Shown here: in pieces, positions 18,616 through 27,716 of the stretch
Position numbering within the stretch: the first letter of the stretch is position 1
Layout of the letters: each line of letters starts with the position of its first letter
Origin: Nocardiopsis coralli
Lineage (GTDB): Bacteria > Actinomycetota > Actinomycetes > Streptosporangiales > Streptosporangiaceae
Assembly: GCF_014892575.1 (NCBI RefSeq)
Contig: NZ_JADBGI010000001.1
Span: 248,001-312,000, forward strand
Direction of reading: 5' to 3'
Length of the DNA: 64,000 nucleotides
Position numbers and translations under genes: made by a program
Notes under the pieces: model-generated
Told to the model about the DNA's origin: nothing
Databases searched by the model: none
Seen by the model: only the letters and a program-made list of their open reading frames with translations

Positions 18616-21600
18616 TCAGTACTCGACCGCGTAGGCCCCCAGCAGGCTCTTCACCTCACCGTTGAACTCCGGCGAGATGTTGACGGAGTAGCGGTCCAGT
18701 GCGTAGATGCGCGACTTGACCGGGTTGTCGACCCGGATCCGCACCGGGGTCTCCCCCTTGTGCGTGCCCAGCACCTGCTGCAGGTCCCCGACCATCTCGG
18801 GCGTGATGCGGTCCTCCGAGATGGTGAGGAGCACGGGCGGTTCGCCGTCCGAGACGTGGGAGATGTCCAGGATCGACATCTCGGAGGCGAACATCGACCA
18901 CGAACCGTCGCGCTCATTGAGGCGCCCCTTGACGGTGATCGCGGTGTCCTCCCACAGCGCCTCGGAGTACAGCGGATACGTCTTGGGGAAGAACAGCACC
19001 TCCATCGAGGCGTCCAGGTCCTCCACCGTGCAGATCGCCCACTGGTTCCCGGCCTTGTTGACCCGCTTGTCCACACCGGAGATCAGCCCGGCGATCCGCA
19101 CCTCACCGCGTTCGCGCGCCAGGTCGCCCCCCACGATCTGGGAGATGGAGTGCTCGCGCGACCGGGCCAGGATGCGTTCGGCCCCGGCCAGGGGGTGGCT
19201 GGACACGTACAGCCCCAGCATCTCGCGTTCGAACCCGAGCTTGGTCTTGCGGTCCCACTCCTCGTCGCCCCAGGCGATGTTGAGGCCGATGGGCGCCTCG
19301 TCCCCCCCGTCACCGCCGCCGAACAGGTCGAACTGCCCGTGTGCCTCCTGCTTCTTGGAGCTGATCATGCCCTCGACCGCGGTCTCGTGGTGGCGGTAGA
19401 GCTCCCGCCGGGGCTGGCCAAGCGAGTCGAACGCGCCGGCCTTGATCAGGGACTCGATCACACGCTTGTTGCACGCGGCAAGCTCGATCTTGGACAAGAA
19501 GTCGGTGAAGGAGGAGTACTTGCCCTTCTCGTCCCGCGTCTTCGTGATCGAGTTGACGACGTTGGTGCCCACGTTGCGCACCGCGCCCATGCCGAAGCGG
19601 ATGTCGTTGCCCACCGGGGTGAAGCGCAGACCGGAGTCGTTGACGTCCGGCGGCAGCACCTTGATCCCCTGCGAGCGGCACTCGGAGAGGTAGACCGCCA
19701 TCTTGTCCTTGTCACCCGAGACCGAGGTGAGCAGCGCCGCCATGTAGGCCGCCGGATAGTTGGCCTTGAGGTAGGCGGTCCAGTACGCGACGAGGGCGTA
19801 TCCGGCCGCGTGCGACTTGTTGAACGCATAACCCGCGAAGGGCAGCATGACGTCCCACAGGGCCTGGACCGACTCGCGGGAGAAGCCCTTCTCCATCATG
19901 CCGGGGAAGAACTTGGCCTCCTCCTTCTCCAGGGCCTCGATCTTCTTCTTACCCATCGCCCGGCGCATGAGGTCGGCCCCGCCCAGCGTGTAACCGGCCA
20001 GCTGCTGGGCGATGGCCATGATCTGCTCCTGGTACACGATCAGGTGGAAGGTCTCACCCAGGATCGGGTCCAGCGCGTCGTACAGCTCGGGGTGGATCGC
20101 CGAGATCTCCTGGCGGCCGTTCGAGCGGTCGGCGTAGTCGTTGTGGGCGTTGGCCGCCATCGGCCCGGGCCGGTACAGCGAGATGACGGCGGTGATGTCA
20201 CCGAAGCTCTTCGGTTCCATGCGGCGCAGGAGGTTGCGCATGGCACCGCCGTCGAGCTGGAACACACCCAGGGTGTCGCCGCGCGCGAGGAGCTTGTAGG
20301 CGTTCGGGTCGTCGAGCGGCACCTGGGACAGGTCCAGGTCGACCCCTTCGGCCTCCTTGATGCTCTTGATCGCGTCGTCGATGATCGTCAGGTTGCGCAG
20401 GCCCAGGAAGTCCATCTTGAGCAACCCCATGTCCTCGCACTGGGGATAGGGGAAGCCCGTGATGATGGCGCCGTCGGTGTCGCGCTTGTGCAGCGGGATC
20501 ACGTCGAGCAGCGGGTCGCGGGACAGGATCACGCCGGCCGCGTGCACACCCGTTCCGCGCGTCAGGCCCTCGATACCGCGGGCGGTCTCCATGACCTGGG
20601 CGACCTGCTGGTCGTTGTCGATCAGGTTGCGCAGCTCGGCCGCCTCGCTGTAGCGGTCGTGCTCGTCGTTGAAGACCGCGTCCAGCGGGATCTCGTTGCC
20701 GCCGACCGGCGCCGGGAACGCCTTGGTGATCGTGTCGCCGGTGGAGTAGGGCATGCCCAGGATGCGGGTGGAGTCCTTCACCGCAGCCTTGGCCTTGATC
20801 GTGCCGAAGGTGAGGATCTGCGCGACACGCTCCTCGCCGTACAGGCGGGTGACGTACTCGATCATCTCCCCGCGACGGCGCTCGTCGAAGTCCAGGTCGA
20901 TGTCGGGCATGGAGACGCGTTCGGGGTTGAGGAACCGCTCGAACAGCAGGCCGTGCTCCAGCGGGTCCAGGTCGGTGATGCCCAGCACGTAGGCGATCAT
21001 CGAACCGGCCGCCGACCCGCGACCCGGGCCCAGGGCGATGCCGTTGCGGCGCGCGTACTGGCAGATGTCGGCCACGACCAGGAAGTAGGCCGGGAACCCC
21101 ATCTCGTTGATGATGTTGAGCTCGTGCTGGACCCGGTGCCGGGCGTCCTCGGTGGGGCCGTCGGGGTAACGGTGGTGGAGGTTGCGTTCGACCTCCTTGG
21201 CGAGCCAGGAGGACTCGGTCTCCCCGTCCGGGATGGGGAAGGCCGGCATGAGGTCGCGGTGGGCGAAGACGTTGTCGTAGGCGTCCGGGGCGATGCGCTC
21301 GGCCACCTCGAGGGTGTTCATGCACCCGCGCGCCCACTCGTCGAAGTTGAGGATCGACCGCATCTCGTCGGCGGTCTTGAGGTAGTAACCCGACCCGTTG
21401 AACCGGAACCGCGAGGGGTCGTCCAGGTTCTTGCCGACACCGACGGCCAGCAGCGCGTCGTGCGCCGAGGACTGCGACTCGTACACGTAGTGGGAGTCGT
21501 TGGTGACCAGGGGCGGGATGTCGAGCTTCTTGCCCACCCGCAGCAGGCCGTCGCGCACCTGCTTCTCGATGTCCACGCCGTGGTCCATCAGCTCCAGGTA

Positions 21601-22176
21601 CACGTTCTGCTTGCCGAAGATCTCCTGGAGCGTGCCGGCGTAGGCGACCGCCTCGTCCTCCTGGCCCAGCCGCAGCCGGGTCTGCACACCGCCGGACGGG
21701 CAGCCGGTCGAGACGATGACGCCCTCGCTGTGCTGCTGCATGAGCTCGAGGTCCATGCGGGGCTTCATGTAGTAGCCCTCCATGGACGCCAGCGAGCTCA
21801 TCTTGAACAGGTTGCGCAGACCCGTCTCGTTCTCGGCCAGCATCGTCATGTGCAGGTAGCGGCCGCCGCCGGAGATGTCCTTGCCGCCCTCGGCCGAGGC
21901 GTCGTCGGACCCGCTGGCCCGGCCCCAGAAGACACGTTTCTTGTGGAAGCGCGATTCCGGTGCCACGTAGGCCTCGATGCCGATGATCGGCTTGACCCCG
22001 GTCCCCTGGGACTGCTGGAAGAACTCGTAGGCGCCGAACATGTTGCCGTGGTCGGTCATCGCCACCGCGGGCATGCCCAGCCGGGCCGCTTCCTGGTACA
22101 GCGGTTTGAGCTTGGCCGCCCCGTCGAGCATCGAGTACTCGGTGTGGACGTGCAGGTGAGCGAAGGAATCGGCCAT
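18616..22176 (-). CDS. dnaE: DNA polymerase III alpha subunit, DnaE1 type
   Basis: 1186 residues, full length, no intein. N-terminal PHP domain (HLHVHTEYSMLDG, TDHGNMFG), palm with catalytic Asp pair in MPDIDLDFDERRRGEM (about residue 425), LLKMDFLGLRNL, then helix-hairpin-helix and an OB fold (ICTVEDLDASMEVLFFPKTY). It is the main replicative polymerase. A G-run precedes ATG 22176. Flanked by divergent EEP-family gene and a strong terminator, so probably monocistronic. Confidence 0.97.
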   Translation of the reverse strand: MADSFAHLHVHTEYSMLDGAAKLKPLYQEAARLGMPAVAMTDHGNMFGAYEFFQQSQGTGVKPIIGIEAYVAPESRFHKKRVFWGRASGSDDASAEGGKDISGGGRYLHMTMLAENETGLRNLFKMSSLASMEGYYMKPRMDLELMQQHSEGVIVSTGCPSGGVQTRLRLGQEDEAVAYAGTLQEIFGKQNVYLELMDHGVDIEKQVRDGLLRVGKKLDIPPLVTNDSHYVYESQSSAHDALLAVGVGKNLDDPSRFRFNGSGYYLKTADEMRSILNFDEWARGCMNTLEVAERIAPDAYDNVFAHRDLMPAFPIPDGETESSWLAKEVERNLHHRYPDGPTEDARHRVQHELNIINEMGFPAYFLVVADICQYARRNGIALGPGRGSAAGSMIAYVLGITDLDPLEHGLLFERFLNPERVSMPDIDLDFDERRRGEMIEYVTRLYGEERVAQILTFGTIKAKAAVKDSTRILGMPYSTGDTITKAFPAPVGGNEIPLDAVFNDEHDRYSEAAELRNLIDNDQQVAQVMETARGIEGLTRGTGVHAAGVILSRDPLLDVIPLHKRDTDGAIITGFPYPQCEDMGLLKMDFLGLRNLTIIDDAIKSIKEAEGVDLDLSQVPLDDPNAYKLLARGDTLGVFQLDGGAMRNLLRRMEPKSFGDITAVISLYRPGPMAANAHNDYADRSNGRQEISAIHPELYDALDPILGETFHLIVYQEQIMAIAQQLAGYTLGGADLMRRAMGKKKIEALEKEEAKFFPGMMEKGFSRESVQALWDVMLPFAGYAFNKSHAAGYALVAYWTAYLKANYPAAYMAALLTSVSGDKDKMAVYLSECRSQGIKVLPPDVNDSGLRFTPVGNDIRFGMGAVRNVGTNVVNSITKTRDEKGKYSSFTDFLSKIELAACNKRVIESLIKAGAFDSLGQPRRELYRHHETAVEGMISSKKQEAHGQFDLFGGGDGGDEAPIGLNIAWGDEEWDRKTKLGFEREMLGLYVSSHPLAGAERILARSREHSISQIVGGDLARERGEVRIAGLISGVDKRVNKAGNQWAICTVEDLDASMEVLFFPKTYPLYSEALWEDTAITVKGRLNERDGSWSMFASEMSILDISHVSDGEPPVLLTISEDRITPEMVGDLQQVLGTHKGETPVRIRVDNPVKSRIYALDRYSVNISPEFNGEVKSLLGAYAVEY

Positions 22177-22469
22177 GGCGCGGCTGCCCCCGGGAGGAAT
22201 CGGTGAAGGAGTGGTGCGTGTAGACCTCCGAGCCTACGCCTTGCGCGGGGCCCCGCGTGTGCCTCCGGCCGAACCTGTGGACAACCGCGGCACGGATCAC
22301 GCGGGGGCCGACCGCGGGTCCGTGTCCGGGCAGCGCCGCGTTCCAACAAAACAGACGTATGGGGTCGGAGCGTTCTCTACGCTTGGGCAGCGAAGCAGTG
22401 TGGGCCACGGACCGCGGGCGGATTCCCGTGCCTGCGGACACGCGACCGCGACCGGGAGGACCATCCCCC

Positions 22470-23672
22470 ATGCACCCACGTTCCGGCGGCTCCGCGGCGA
22501 CCCTCGTGCTGGCCTCCGCGGGGGTACGGTCGGCACCCTCGCGCGCGGCCCCGTCCTCGGTCCCGCCACCGCCGCCGGAGGGCACGGTGCGGTTCGCGAC
22601 CTTCAACGCCGCGCTGAGCCGGCCGGAACCGGGCGCCCTCCTGGCCGACCTCGCCGCCCCCGGGAACCGGCAGGTCCGCAACGTCGCCGAGATCGTGCAA
22701 CGGGTGCGCCCGGACGTGCTGCTGGTCAACGAGTTCGACCACGACCCCCACCGGCTGGGCCCGCGCCTGTTCCAGGACCACCACCTGGCCCGGGGCGTAC
22801 GCGGGGCCCGCGGCATCGACTACCCGTACGTGTACACCGGCCCGGTCAACACCGGGGTCGCCTCCGGGGCCGACCTGGACGGCAACGGCAAGGTGGTGAC
22901 ACGGCCGGGGACCCTGGAGCACGCGGGGGACGCGTTCGGTTTCGGCCTGTTCCCGGGCCAGTACGGGATGGTGGTGTTCTCCCGGCTGCCGCTGCTGACC
23001 GACCGGGTGCGCACGTTCCGCCGGTTCCGTTGGGTGGACCTGCCCGGCGCCATGCTGCCCAACGACCCCGTCACCGGGCGCCCGTTCCACGACGCGGCGG
23101 CGCGTGAGGTGATGCGCCTGTCGTCCAAGGCGCACTGGGACATCCCGGTGGAGGCCGGGGGCAGGCGGCCGGTGCACCTGTTGGCCTCGCACCCGACCCC
23201 GCCGGCCTTCGACGGCCCCGAGCGGCGCAACGTGCTGCGCAACCACGACGAGATCCGGTTCTGGGTCGATTACCTGTCGGGGTCGGCCGGCCACATCTAC
23301 GACGACGTGGGCGGCCGGGGCGGGCTGCCGCCGCGGGCGCCGTTCGTGGTGGCCGGCGACCTCAACGCCGACCCGGACGCCGGGGCGGGCCATCCGAAGG
23401 CGATCCGGCAGTTGTTGGAGCACCCCTCGGTACAGGACCCGGTGCCCTCGAGCCGGGGCGGTCTGGGAGCTGCGGCGCTGGACCCGTCGGCACCGGAGCC
23501 CGAGGGCCACCTGCGGGCCGATTACGTGCTGCCCAGCGACGACCTGCGGGTGCGCGGCTCGGGGGTGTTCTGGCCGGCCGCCGACGATCCGCTGTACCGG
23601 CTGACCGGCGACCGGCCGTTCCCCAGCTCTGACCACCGCCTGGTGTGGGTGGACGTGGACGTGCGCGGGTGA
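22470..23672 (+). CDS. Endonuclease/exonuclease/phosphatase (EEP) family protein, probably exported
   Basis: 400 residues. EEP-fold metal-dependent hydrolase: RFATFNAALS, LLVNEFDHD (catalytic Glu), VVAGDLNADPDAG (GDLN), and terminal SSDHRLVWVDV (SDH). The N-terminus has a short hydrophobic stretch (ATLVLASAGV) that may be a weak export signal. ATG 22470 has GGGAGGA 10 bases upstream. Substrate could be nucleic acid, phosphoester or sphingomyelin; not decidable. An in-frame ORF runs further upstream but without a ribosome site. Confidence 0.85.
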   Translation: MHPRSGGSAATLVLASAGVRSAPSRAAPSSVPPPPPEGTVRFATFNAALSRPEPGALLADLAAPGNRQVRNVAEIVQRVRPDVLLVNEFDHDPHRLGPRLFQDHHLARGVRGARGIDYPYVYTGPVNTGVASGADLDGNGKVVTRPGTLEHAGDAFGFGLFPGQYGMVVFSRLPLLTDRVRTFRRFRWVDLPGAMLPNDPVTGRPFHDAAAREVMRLSSKAHWDIPVEAGGRRPVHLLASHPTPPAFDGPERRNVLRNHDEIRFWVDYLSGSAGHIYDDVGGRGGLPPRAPFVVAGDLNADPDAGAGHPKAIRQLLEHPSVQDPVPSSRGGLGAAALDPSAPEPEGHLRADYVLPSDDLRVRGSGVFWPAADDPLYRLTGDRPFPSSDHRLVWVDVDVRG

Positions 23673-23684
23673 GGGCCGCGGGGC

Positions 23685-24005
23685 TCAGGTGTGCTCGCCG
23701 CGGGTGCCGTCCCGGGCTTCCTCCTGGGCGGCCGTGAGCCCGGTGGTGATGACGGCGTCCATGACGGTGGCCAGACGGTCGGCGCCCAGGCGGGGTGCGT
23801 GTTCGGCCATGCGCTCGACGAGGGCGCGTTCGCGTTCGGTGTCGCGGCCGGCGAAGTAACCGACGGGCTTGAGCCGCTGGACCTCGGCGGCCACGAGGGC
23901 CCGGCGTTCGAGGAGCTCGGCGAGTTCGGCGTCCATGCGGTCGATGCGTCCGCGCAGGTGGTGGATGCTCTCGGCGGGCGTGGTGCGGTCTGCGGCTCGG
24001 TGCAC
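23685..24005 (-). CDS. Chorismate mutase, AroQ class
   Basis: 106 residues, stand-alone AroQ helical domain converting chorismate to prephenate for Phe/Tyr. Signature residues: LRGRIDRMDAELAELLERRALVAAEVQRLK, GRDTERERALVERM. GTG 24005 is the start: AGGGAGGACACC immediately precedes it, whereas the longer open frame from ATG 24140 crosses a terminator-like hairpin and lacks conservation. Leader structure suggests transcriptional control. Confidence 0.9.
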   Translation of the reverse strand: MHRAADRTTPAESIHHLRGRIDRMDAELAELLERRALVAAEVQRLKPVGYFAGRDTERERALVERMAEHAPRLGADRLATVMDAVITTGLTAAQEEARDGTRGEHT

Positions 24006-24085
24006 GGTGTCCTCCCTGTGGGCTGCTTGCGCGGCCGCCGGCCCTCGGGAATGTGCGCCGGGGCGTCGGCCGCCTGGAAAGCGAA

Positions 24086-24209
24086 AGAGCACCGGGTGGT
24101 ACCCGATGCTCTGTTGCCGACGATCCCCGGTTGCGCTCACGCGTGAGCGGCCGACGGGACCGTCGGCCTGCTAAACACGTAAGCGCTGTGGTTCACGGGA
24201 TGCATCCTA
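24086..24209 (-). promoter_or_regulatory. Structured leader / possible attenuator of chorismate mutase
   Basis: On the minus strand: extended -10 TGC-TAGGAT (24204-24212), then an 8-9 bp hairpin GGCCGACGG/CCGTCGGCC (24149-24168), then a 12-bp stem AGAGCATCGGGT/ACCCGGTGCTCT (24086-24112) followed by TTTCGCTTT. The one mismatch on the plus strand becomes a G-U pair in the minus-strand RNA, so the minus strand is the functional one. Either terminates the upstream thioesterase transcript or regulates chorismate mutase. Confidence 0.5.
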
Positions 24210-24230
24210 GCAGGGTGGCCGCGGCCGCCC

Positions 24231-24893
24231 TCACCCCTCGTCCATGGGGATGCGGATCATGAGCGCCTCGGCCTCGGCGGTGACCTGGCCGTGGGCGCGG
24301 ATCTGCCCGGTGACGTAGACCTTGCGGCGCTCGGTGCTGCGGACCCGGGCGCTGATCTCCAGCGGGGTGAACAGCGGGGTGGGCTGCCGGTAGTTCACCT
24401 CGAGCTTGGCGGTCATGCCGGGGCTGGTCTCGACGGCGGAGGCGCTGCCGACGGCCTGGTCGAGCAGGGCGGCGATCCATCCGCCGTGCACGAGCCCGGG
24501 GGGACCCTGGTAGGTGGTGTTGAGGGTGACGGTGCCCTGCACGCCGCCCTCGACGTGCTCCAGGTCCAGGGGCGGTGCGGCGGGGTTGGTGGTCCCGGCG
24601 ACGACGTTGGTGATGGTGCCGAACTCGTCGGTTCCGTCTCCCATGGTGCGGCGGACCATGGTTCCGACCTCGCGGCGGGCGGCGTTGAGCCTGTCGTTGA
24701 GGGCACGGACCGCGGCGTCGGCCTCGGCGAGGGTGGCGGAGTCGGCCTCGGTGTTGGAGACGGCGTCCACGAGGTTCCGGACGCCGTCGACGAGGGAGCG
24801 CAGTTCGTCGGGGATCTGGTCCTGCTCGACCACGGGCAGGCCGTAGGCGCGGGGGTCGGGGCGCTCGGCGACCGGCTGCGTGTTGACCGTCAT
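24231..24893 (-). CDS. Hotdog-fold PaaI-type thioesterase
   Basis: 220 residues. The C-terminal half is a PaaI/YbgC-like hotdog domain: GPPGLVHGGWIAALLDQAVG, TAKLEVNYRQPTPL, and VTGQIRAHGQVTAEAEALMI. The N-terminal 90 residues are helical and charged, as in actinobacterial members. It probably hydrolyses an acyl-CoA. GAGGAACAC precedes ATG 24893. Confidence 0.87.
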   Translation of the reverse strand: MTVNTQPVAERPDPRAYGLPVVEQDQIPDELRSLVDGVRNLVDAVSNTEADSATLAEADAAVRALNDRLNAARREVGTMVRRTMGDGTDEFGTITNVVAGTTNPAAPPLDLEHVEGGVQGTVTLNTTYQGPPGLVHGGWIAALLDQAVGSASAVETSPGMTAKLEVNYRQPTPLFTPLEISARVRSTERRKVYVTGQIRAHGQVTAEAEALMIRIPMDEG

Positions 24894-25029
24894 GTGTTCC
24901 TCGTAGGGGTCGGTGGGTGCTGGTCGGGCTGGGGGCACCAACCACGAACCGAATCCTACTCGGTAGTATTCCGATCGCCCGTGCGCCACTCCTCACAAGG
25001 CGCGGAGACCCACGCCACCCTGTCCGAGG

Positions 25030-25491
25030 TCAGCGCAGGTCACGCTCCATGTGCAGGTGCGGGATCCCGGCGTCGAGGAACTCCTCGCCGTGCGCCGTGT
25101 AACCGAGCGCCTCGTAGAAACCCAGGGCCTGGGTCTGGGCGTGCAGCTCCACCGACCGCAGGCCGCGTTCGCGGGCGCGCTCCTCCACGGCGAGCACGAG
25201 GGCCTTGCCGGTGCCCGTGCCGCGTGCGCGGGGCAGGACGGCCAGGCGCCCCAGGAGCCCCACGCCCTCCTGCTCGACGACCATGCGGACGGTTCCCACG
25301 GGGACGCCGTCGTGCAGGGCGAGGAGGTGGTCGGCCTCGGTGTCGCGGAGGTCCCACTCCTCCTCCACGGGCACGTTCTGCTCGGCGACGAACACGGCGC
25401 CGCGGATGACGAAGACGGCCGCGAGGTCGTGCTCGCCCGCGGCCAGGCGGATCTGCTGGGACGTGGCGGCCCCGGCTTCGGAAAGGCTCAT
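25030..25491 (-). CDS. GNAT acetyltransferase, ElaA-like
   Basis: 153 residues, complete GNAT fold: RGAVFVAEQNVPVEEEWD, VGTVRMVV, LGRLAVLPRARGTGTGKAL (acetyl-CoA pyrophosphate loop), and GFYEALGYTAHGEEF. Substrate unknown. TAGGCT ends 6 bases before ATG 25491, so the message may be leaderless; no ribosome site is visible. Divergent from the AraC gene. Confidence 0.88.
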   Translation of the reverse strand: MSLSEAGAATSQQIRLAAGEHDLAAVFVIRGAVFVAEQNVPVEEEWDLRDTEADHLLALHDGVPVGTVRMVVEQEGVGLLGRLAVLPRARGTGTGKALVLAVEERARERGLRSVELHAQTQALGFYEALGYTAHGEEFLDAGIPHLHMERDLR

Positions 25492-25567
25492 GCTCGCAGC
25501 CTAGAAGGTCCGCGGGGCGCCCGGTCCCACCAGGGACCCTCGGACGGCCGCCTCCTACCCTGGAGGT

Positions 25568-26425
25568 ATGGACCTGCCGCAGCACGTGCACCCCGAGCTC
25601 GCCGAGCCGGGGCGCGAGCGTGCGCGTTACTGGCGGTTCCCCGGCCTGCCCGGGACCGAGCTGCTGACCGCCCGTTTCGTCACGACCTCGTTCACCCGGC
25701 ACAGCCACGAGACCTACACCTTCGGCGTGATCACCGGGGGCGTGGAGGAGTGGTCGCACGCGCGCGGGCGTTCGCGGGTGGGCCCCGGCGGTCTCGCGGT
25801 GGTGGAACCGGGCGAGGTGCACACCGGCCATGCCGGGGTGCCCCAGGGGTGGGCCTACCGGGTCTTCTACCCGTCGGTGGAGGTGGTCTCGGGGATCGCC
25901 CGTGAACTGGGCATGCAGGGCACACCTGCGTTCACCGGGTCGGGGATCCACGCCCCGGCCGTCGCGCGCCTGCTGGCCAGGGCGCATCTGGAGGCGGAGG
26001 CCGGGGACACCCTGGCCGCCTCGTCGCTGACCCGGCAGGGCATCGCGCTGCTGCTGAGCGAGCACGGACGCGAGCGCACCCGCGAGGGCCGGGCGCACCG
26101 CGCGCGACCGGAGGTGGATCGGGCGCGGCAGGAGTTGGTCACGCGCCTGGTCGACCCGCCCTCGCTGGAGGAGCTGGCGGCGGCCACGGGGTTGTCACCG
26201 TTCGCGCTGACACGGGCGTTCCGGTCGGTGTACGGGCTACCGCCGCACGCCTACCTGAACCAGACGCGGGTGGGCCGGGCGCGGGAGCTGCTGCGTGCGG
26301 GGCGGCGGCCGGGCGAGGTGGCCGCCGAGGTGGGTTTCGCCGACCAGTCGCACCTGACGCGGCACTTCCGCCGGCACCTCGGGGTTCCGCCGGCCGCCTA
26401 CCGCCGCGACGTCGCGGGGCCCTGA
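25568..26425 (+). CDS. AraC-family regulator next to azlCD
   Basis: 285 residues. N-terminal cupin-like ligand domain (HSHETYTFGVITGG, PGEVHTGHAG) and C-terminal double helix-turn-helix (PSLEELAAATGLSPFALTRAFRSVYG, RARELLRAGRRPGEVAAEVGFADQSHLTRHFRRHLG). AraC proteins of this type regularly sit upstream of azlC and probably activate it in response to an amino acid. TACCCT ends 6 bases before ATG 25568: another leaderless-looking start. Confidence 0.92.
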   Translation: MDLPQHVHPELAEPGRERARYWRFPGLPGTELLTARFVTTSFTRHSHETYTFGVITGGVEEWSHARGRSRVGPGGLAVVEPGEVHTGHAGVPQGWAYRVFYPSVEVVSGIARELGMQGTPAFTGSGIHAPAVARLLARAHLEAEAGDTLAASSLTRQGIALLLSEHGRERTREGRAHRARPEVDRARQELVTRLVDPPSLEELAAATGLSPFALTRAFRSVYGLPPHAYLNQTRVGRARELLRAGRRPGEVAAEVGFADQSHLTRHFRRHLGVPPAAYRRDVAGP

Positions 26426-26449
26426 CACCGGGCGCCCGGGAGGGTGCAA

Positions 26450-26481
26450 GAACGTTCAAGACCTGTGCCGGAGCGGCGTCC
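26450..26481 (+). promoter_or_regulatory. azlC promoter with GAACGTTC palindrome
   Basis: Between the AraC and azlC genes: an 8-base palindrome GAACGTTC (26450-26457) flanked by AA..AA, then TAGCGT about 8 bases before ATG 26496. The palindrome is where an AraC dimer could bind; the -35 is not clear. Confidence 0.4.
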
Positions 26482-26495
26482 TAGCGTCGGTTCCC

Positions 26496-27245
26496 ATGAC
26501 AGTCTTCTCCGTTCTGAGGACACCGGCCGTGCGCGACAGCGTCGGGATCGGTGTGGCGGTGGGGGCCGCCGGGCTCGCGTTCGGCACCACCGCCGTGACC
26601 GCGGGCCTCTCCCCCGTGCAGGCCGTGTTCACGAGCCTGTTCGTCTTCACCGGGGCGTCCCAGTTCGCCCTGGTCGGGGTGGTCGCCGGGGGCGGCAGCC
26701 TCGTGGCGGGTGTCCTGGGCGCCCTGCTCCTCGGGGCGCGCAACACCCTGTACGGCCTGCGCCTGGCCGACGTGCTCGGATGGCACGGAGCGCGCCGGAC
26801 GGTGGCCGCGCACGGGGTCATCGACGAGACGACGGCGGTGACCCTGGCCCAGCCGGACCGGGCCTCGGCCCGTCTGGCCTTCACGACGAGTTACACGGTC
26901 CTGGGCACGTTCTGGGTGGTGACCACTCTGGTGGGGGCGGCCGCCACCGACCGGGTGCACGACATCGACGCGCTGGGCCTGGACGTGGTCGGCCCGGCTG
27001 TGTTCCTGGGCCTGTTGTGGCCGCGTCTGCGGGAGGGCGGTCCGCGCGCCTGGCTGGTGTCAGGGTTGGGTGCGGGTGCGGCCCTCGCGGCGACCCCGTT
27101 CCTCCCTCCGGGGGTGCCCGTGCTGCTGGCGGCCTGTGCGGCGTGTGTGGCGCTGATCGGCCCCGCGCAGTCAGGTTCTCCGATCCCGGCCGACACGGAG
27201 TCCGGGGACGTGGGCCCCGGCGACGGTGAGGAGGCCCGCCGATGA
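26496..27245 (+). CDS. azlC: Branched-chain amino acid exporter large subunit AzlC
   Basis: 249 residues, seven to eight membrane helices. AzlC signatures: FGTTAVTAGLSPVQAVFTSLFVFTGASQFALVGV and LLLGARNTLYGLRL. Together with AzlD it exports branched-chain amino acids or analogues. C-terminal tail is hydrophilic. Stop overlaps the azlD start by 4 bases. Confidence 0.93.
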   Translation: MTVFSVLRTPAVRDSVGIGVAVGAAGLAFGTTAVTAGLSPVQAVFTSLFVFTGASQFALVGVVAGGGSLVAGVLGALLLGARNTLYGLRLADVLGWHGARRTVAAHGVIDETTAVTLAQPDRASARLAFTTSYTVLGTFWVVTTLVGAAATDRVHDIDALGLDVVGPAVFLGLLWPRLREGGPRAWLVSGLGAGAALAATPFLPPGVPVLLAACAACVALIGPAQSGSPIPADTESGDVGPGDGEEARR

Positions 27246-27556
27246 TGCTGTGGATCGCTCTGGTCGCCACGGCGGCCGGCTGTTACCTGCTCAAGTACGC
27301 CGGGTTGGCCGCGCCCCGGTCGGTGTTGGACAACCCGTGGGTGCAGCGGTTCGCCGTGGCCGTGCCGCTGGCGCTGCTGGCGGCCCTGGTCGCGGTGGAG
27401 GCGCTGGGCGACGGGCAGTCCCTGGTCTGGGACGGGGCCCGGATGGCGGGGCTGGGCGCGGCGGTGTGCGCGCTGGTGCTGCGGGCCCCGTTCCTGGTGG
27501 TGATCGTGGCGGCGGCCGCGACGACGGCGGGGCTGCGCGCGCTGGGGCTGGGCTGA
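27242..27556 (+). CDS. azlD: Branched-chain amino acid exporter small subunit AzlD
   Basis: 104 residues, four short membrane helices. AzlD features: YLLKYAGLAAPRSVLDNPWVQRFAVAVPLALLAAL. Starts ATG 27242 overlapping azlC, so subunits are made together. Confidence 0.92.
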   Translation: MMLWIALVATAAGCYLLKYAGLAAPRSVLDNPWVQRFAVAVPLALLAALVAVEALGDGQSLVWDGARMAGLGAAVCALVLRAPFLVVIVAAAATTAGLRALGLG

Positions 27557-27589
27557 ACCACGGCTGTCCACAAGCGGCCTGCGGTGTTC

Positions 27590-27618
27590 TTGACCACCCC
27601 GGGCGGTGGTGCCAGAGT
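27590..27618 (+). promoter_or_regulatory. Promoter of the ThDP-enzyme gene
   Basis: TTGACC (27590-27595), 17 bases, CAGAGT (27613-27618). It gives a leader of about 90 bases before ATG 27717, which contains a GC-rich bulged hairpin around 27650-27685. Confidence 0.5.
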
Positions 27619-27716
27619 CGGCCGCACGAGCCCGGTCTCCCACCGGTGCGCGCCCGCCCCTCCACAAGAGGGCGCGGGCCCGCGAGTGGACCTTGCGACG
27701 ATGGAAGGACCCGCCC

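Noticed and set aside
18574-22206. Open frame of 1210 codons on the plus strand
   Set aside because: It is the exact antisense shadow of dnaE in GC-rich DNA, with a repetitive His/Val/Gly/Asp composition and no domain.
24003-24140. Longer chorismate mutase starting at ATG 24140
   Set aside because: The extension crosses a terminator-like hairpin, is not conserved-looking, and a GTG with a perfect ribosome site lies at 24005.
24150-24205. Leader peptide starting at ATG 24205 before chorismate mutase
   Set aside because: The ATG overlaps the -10 element, so it would not be in the transcript, and it has no run of aromatic codons.
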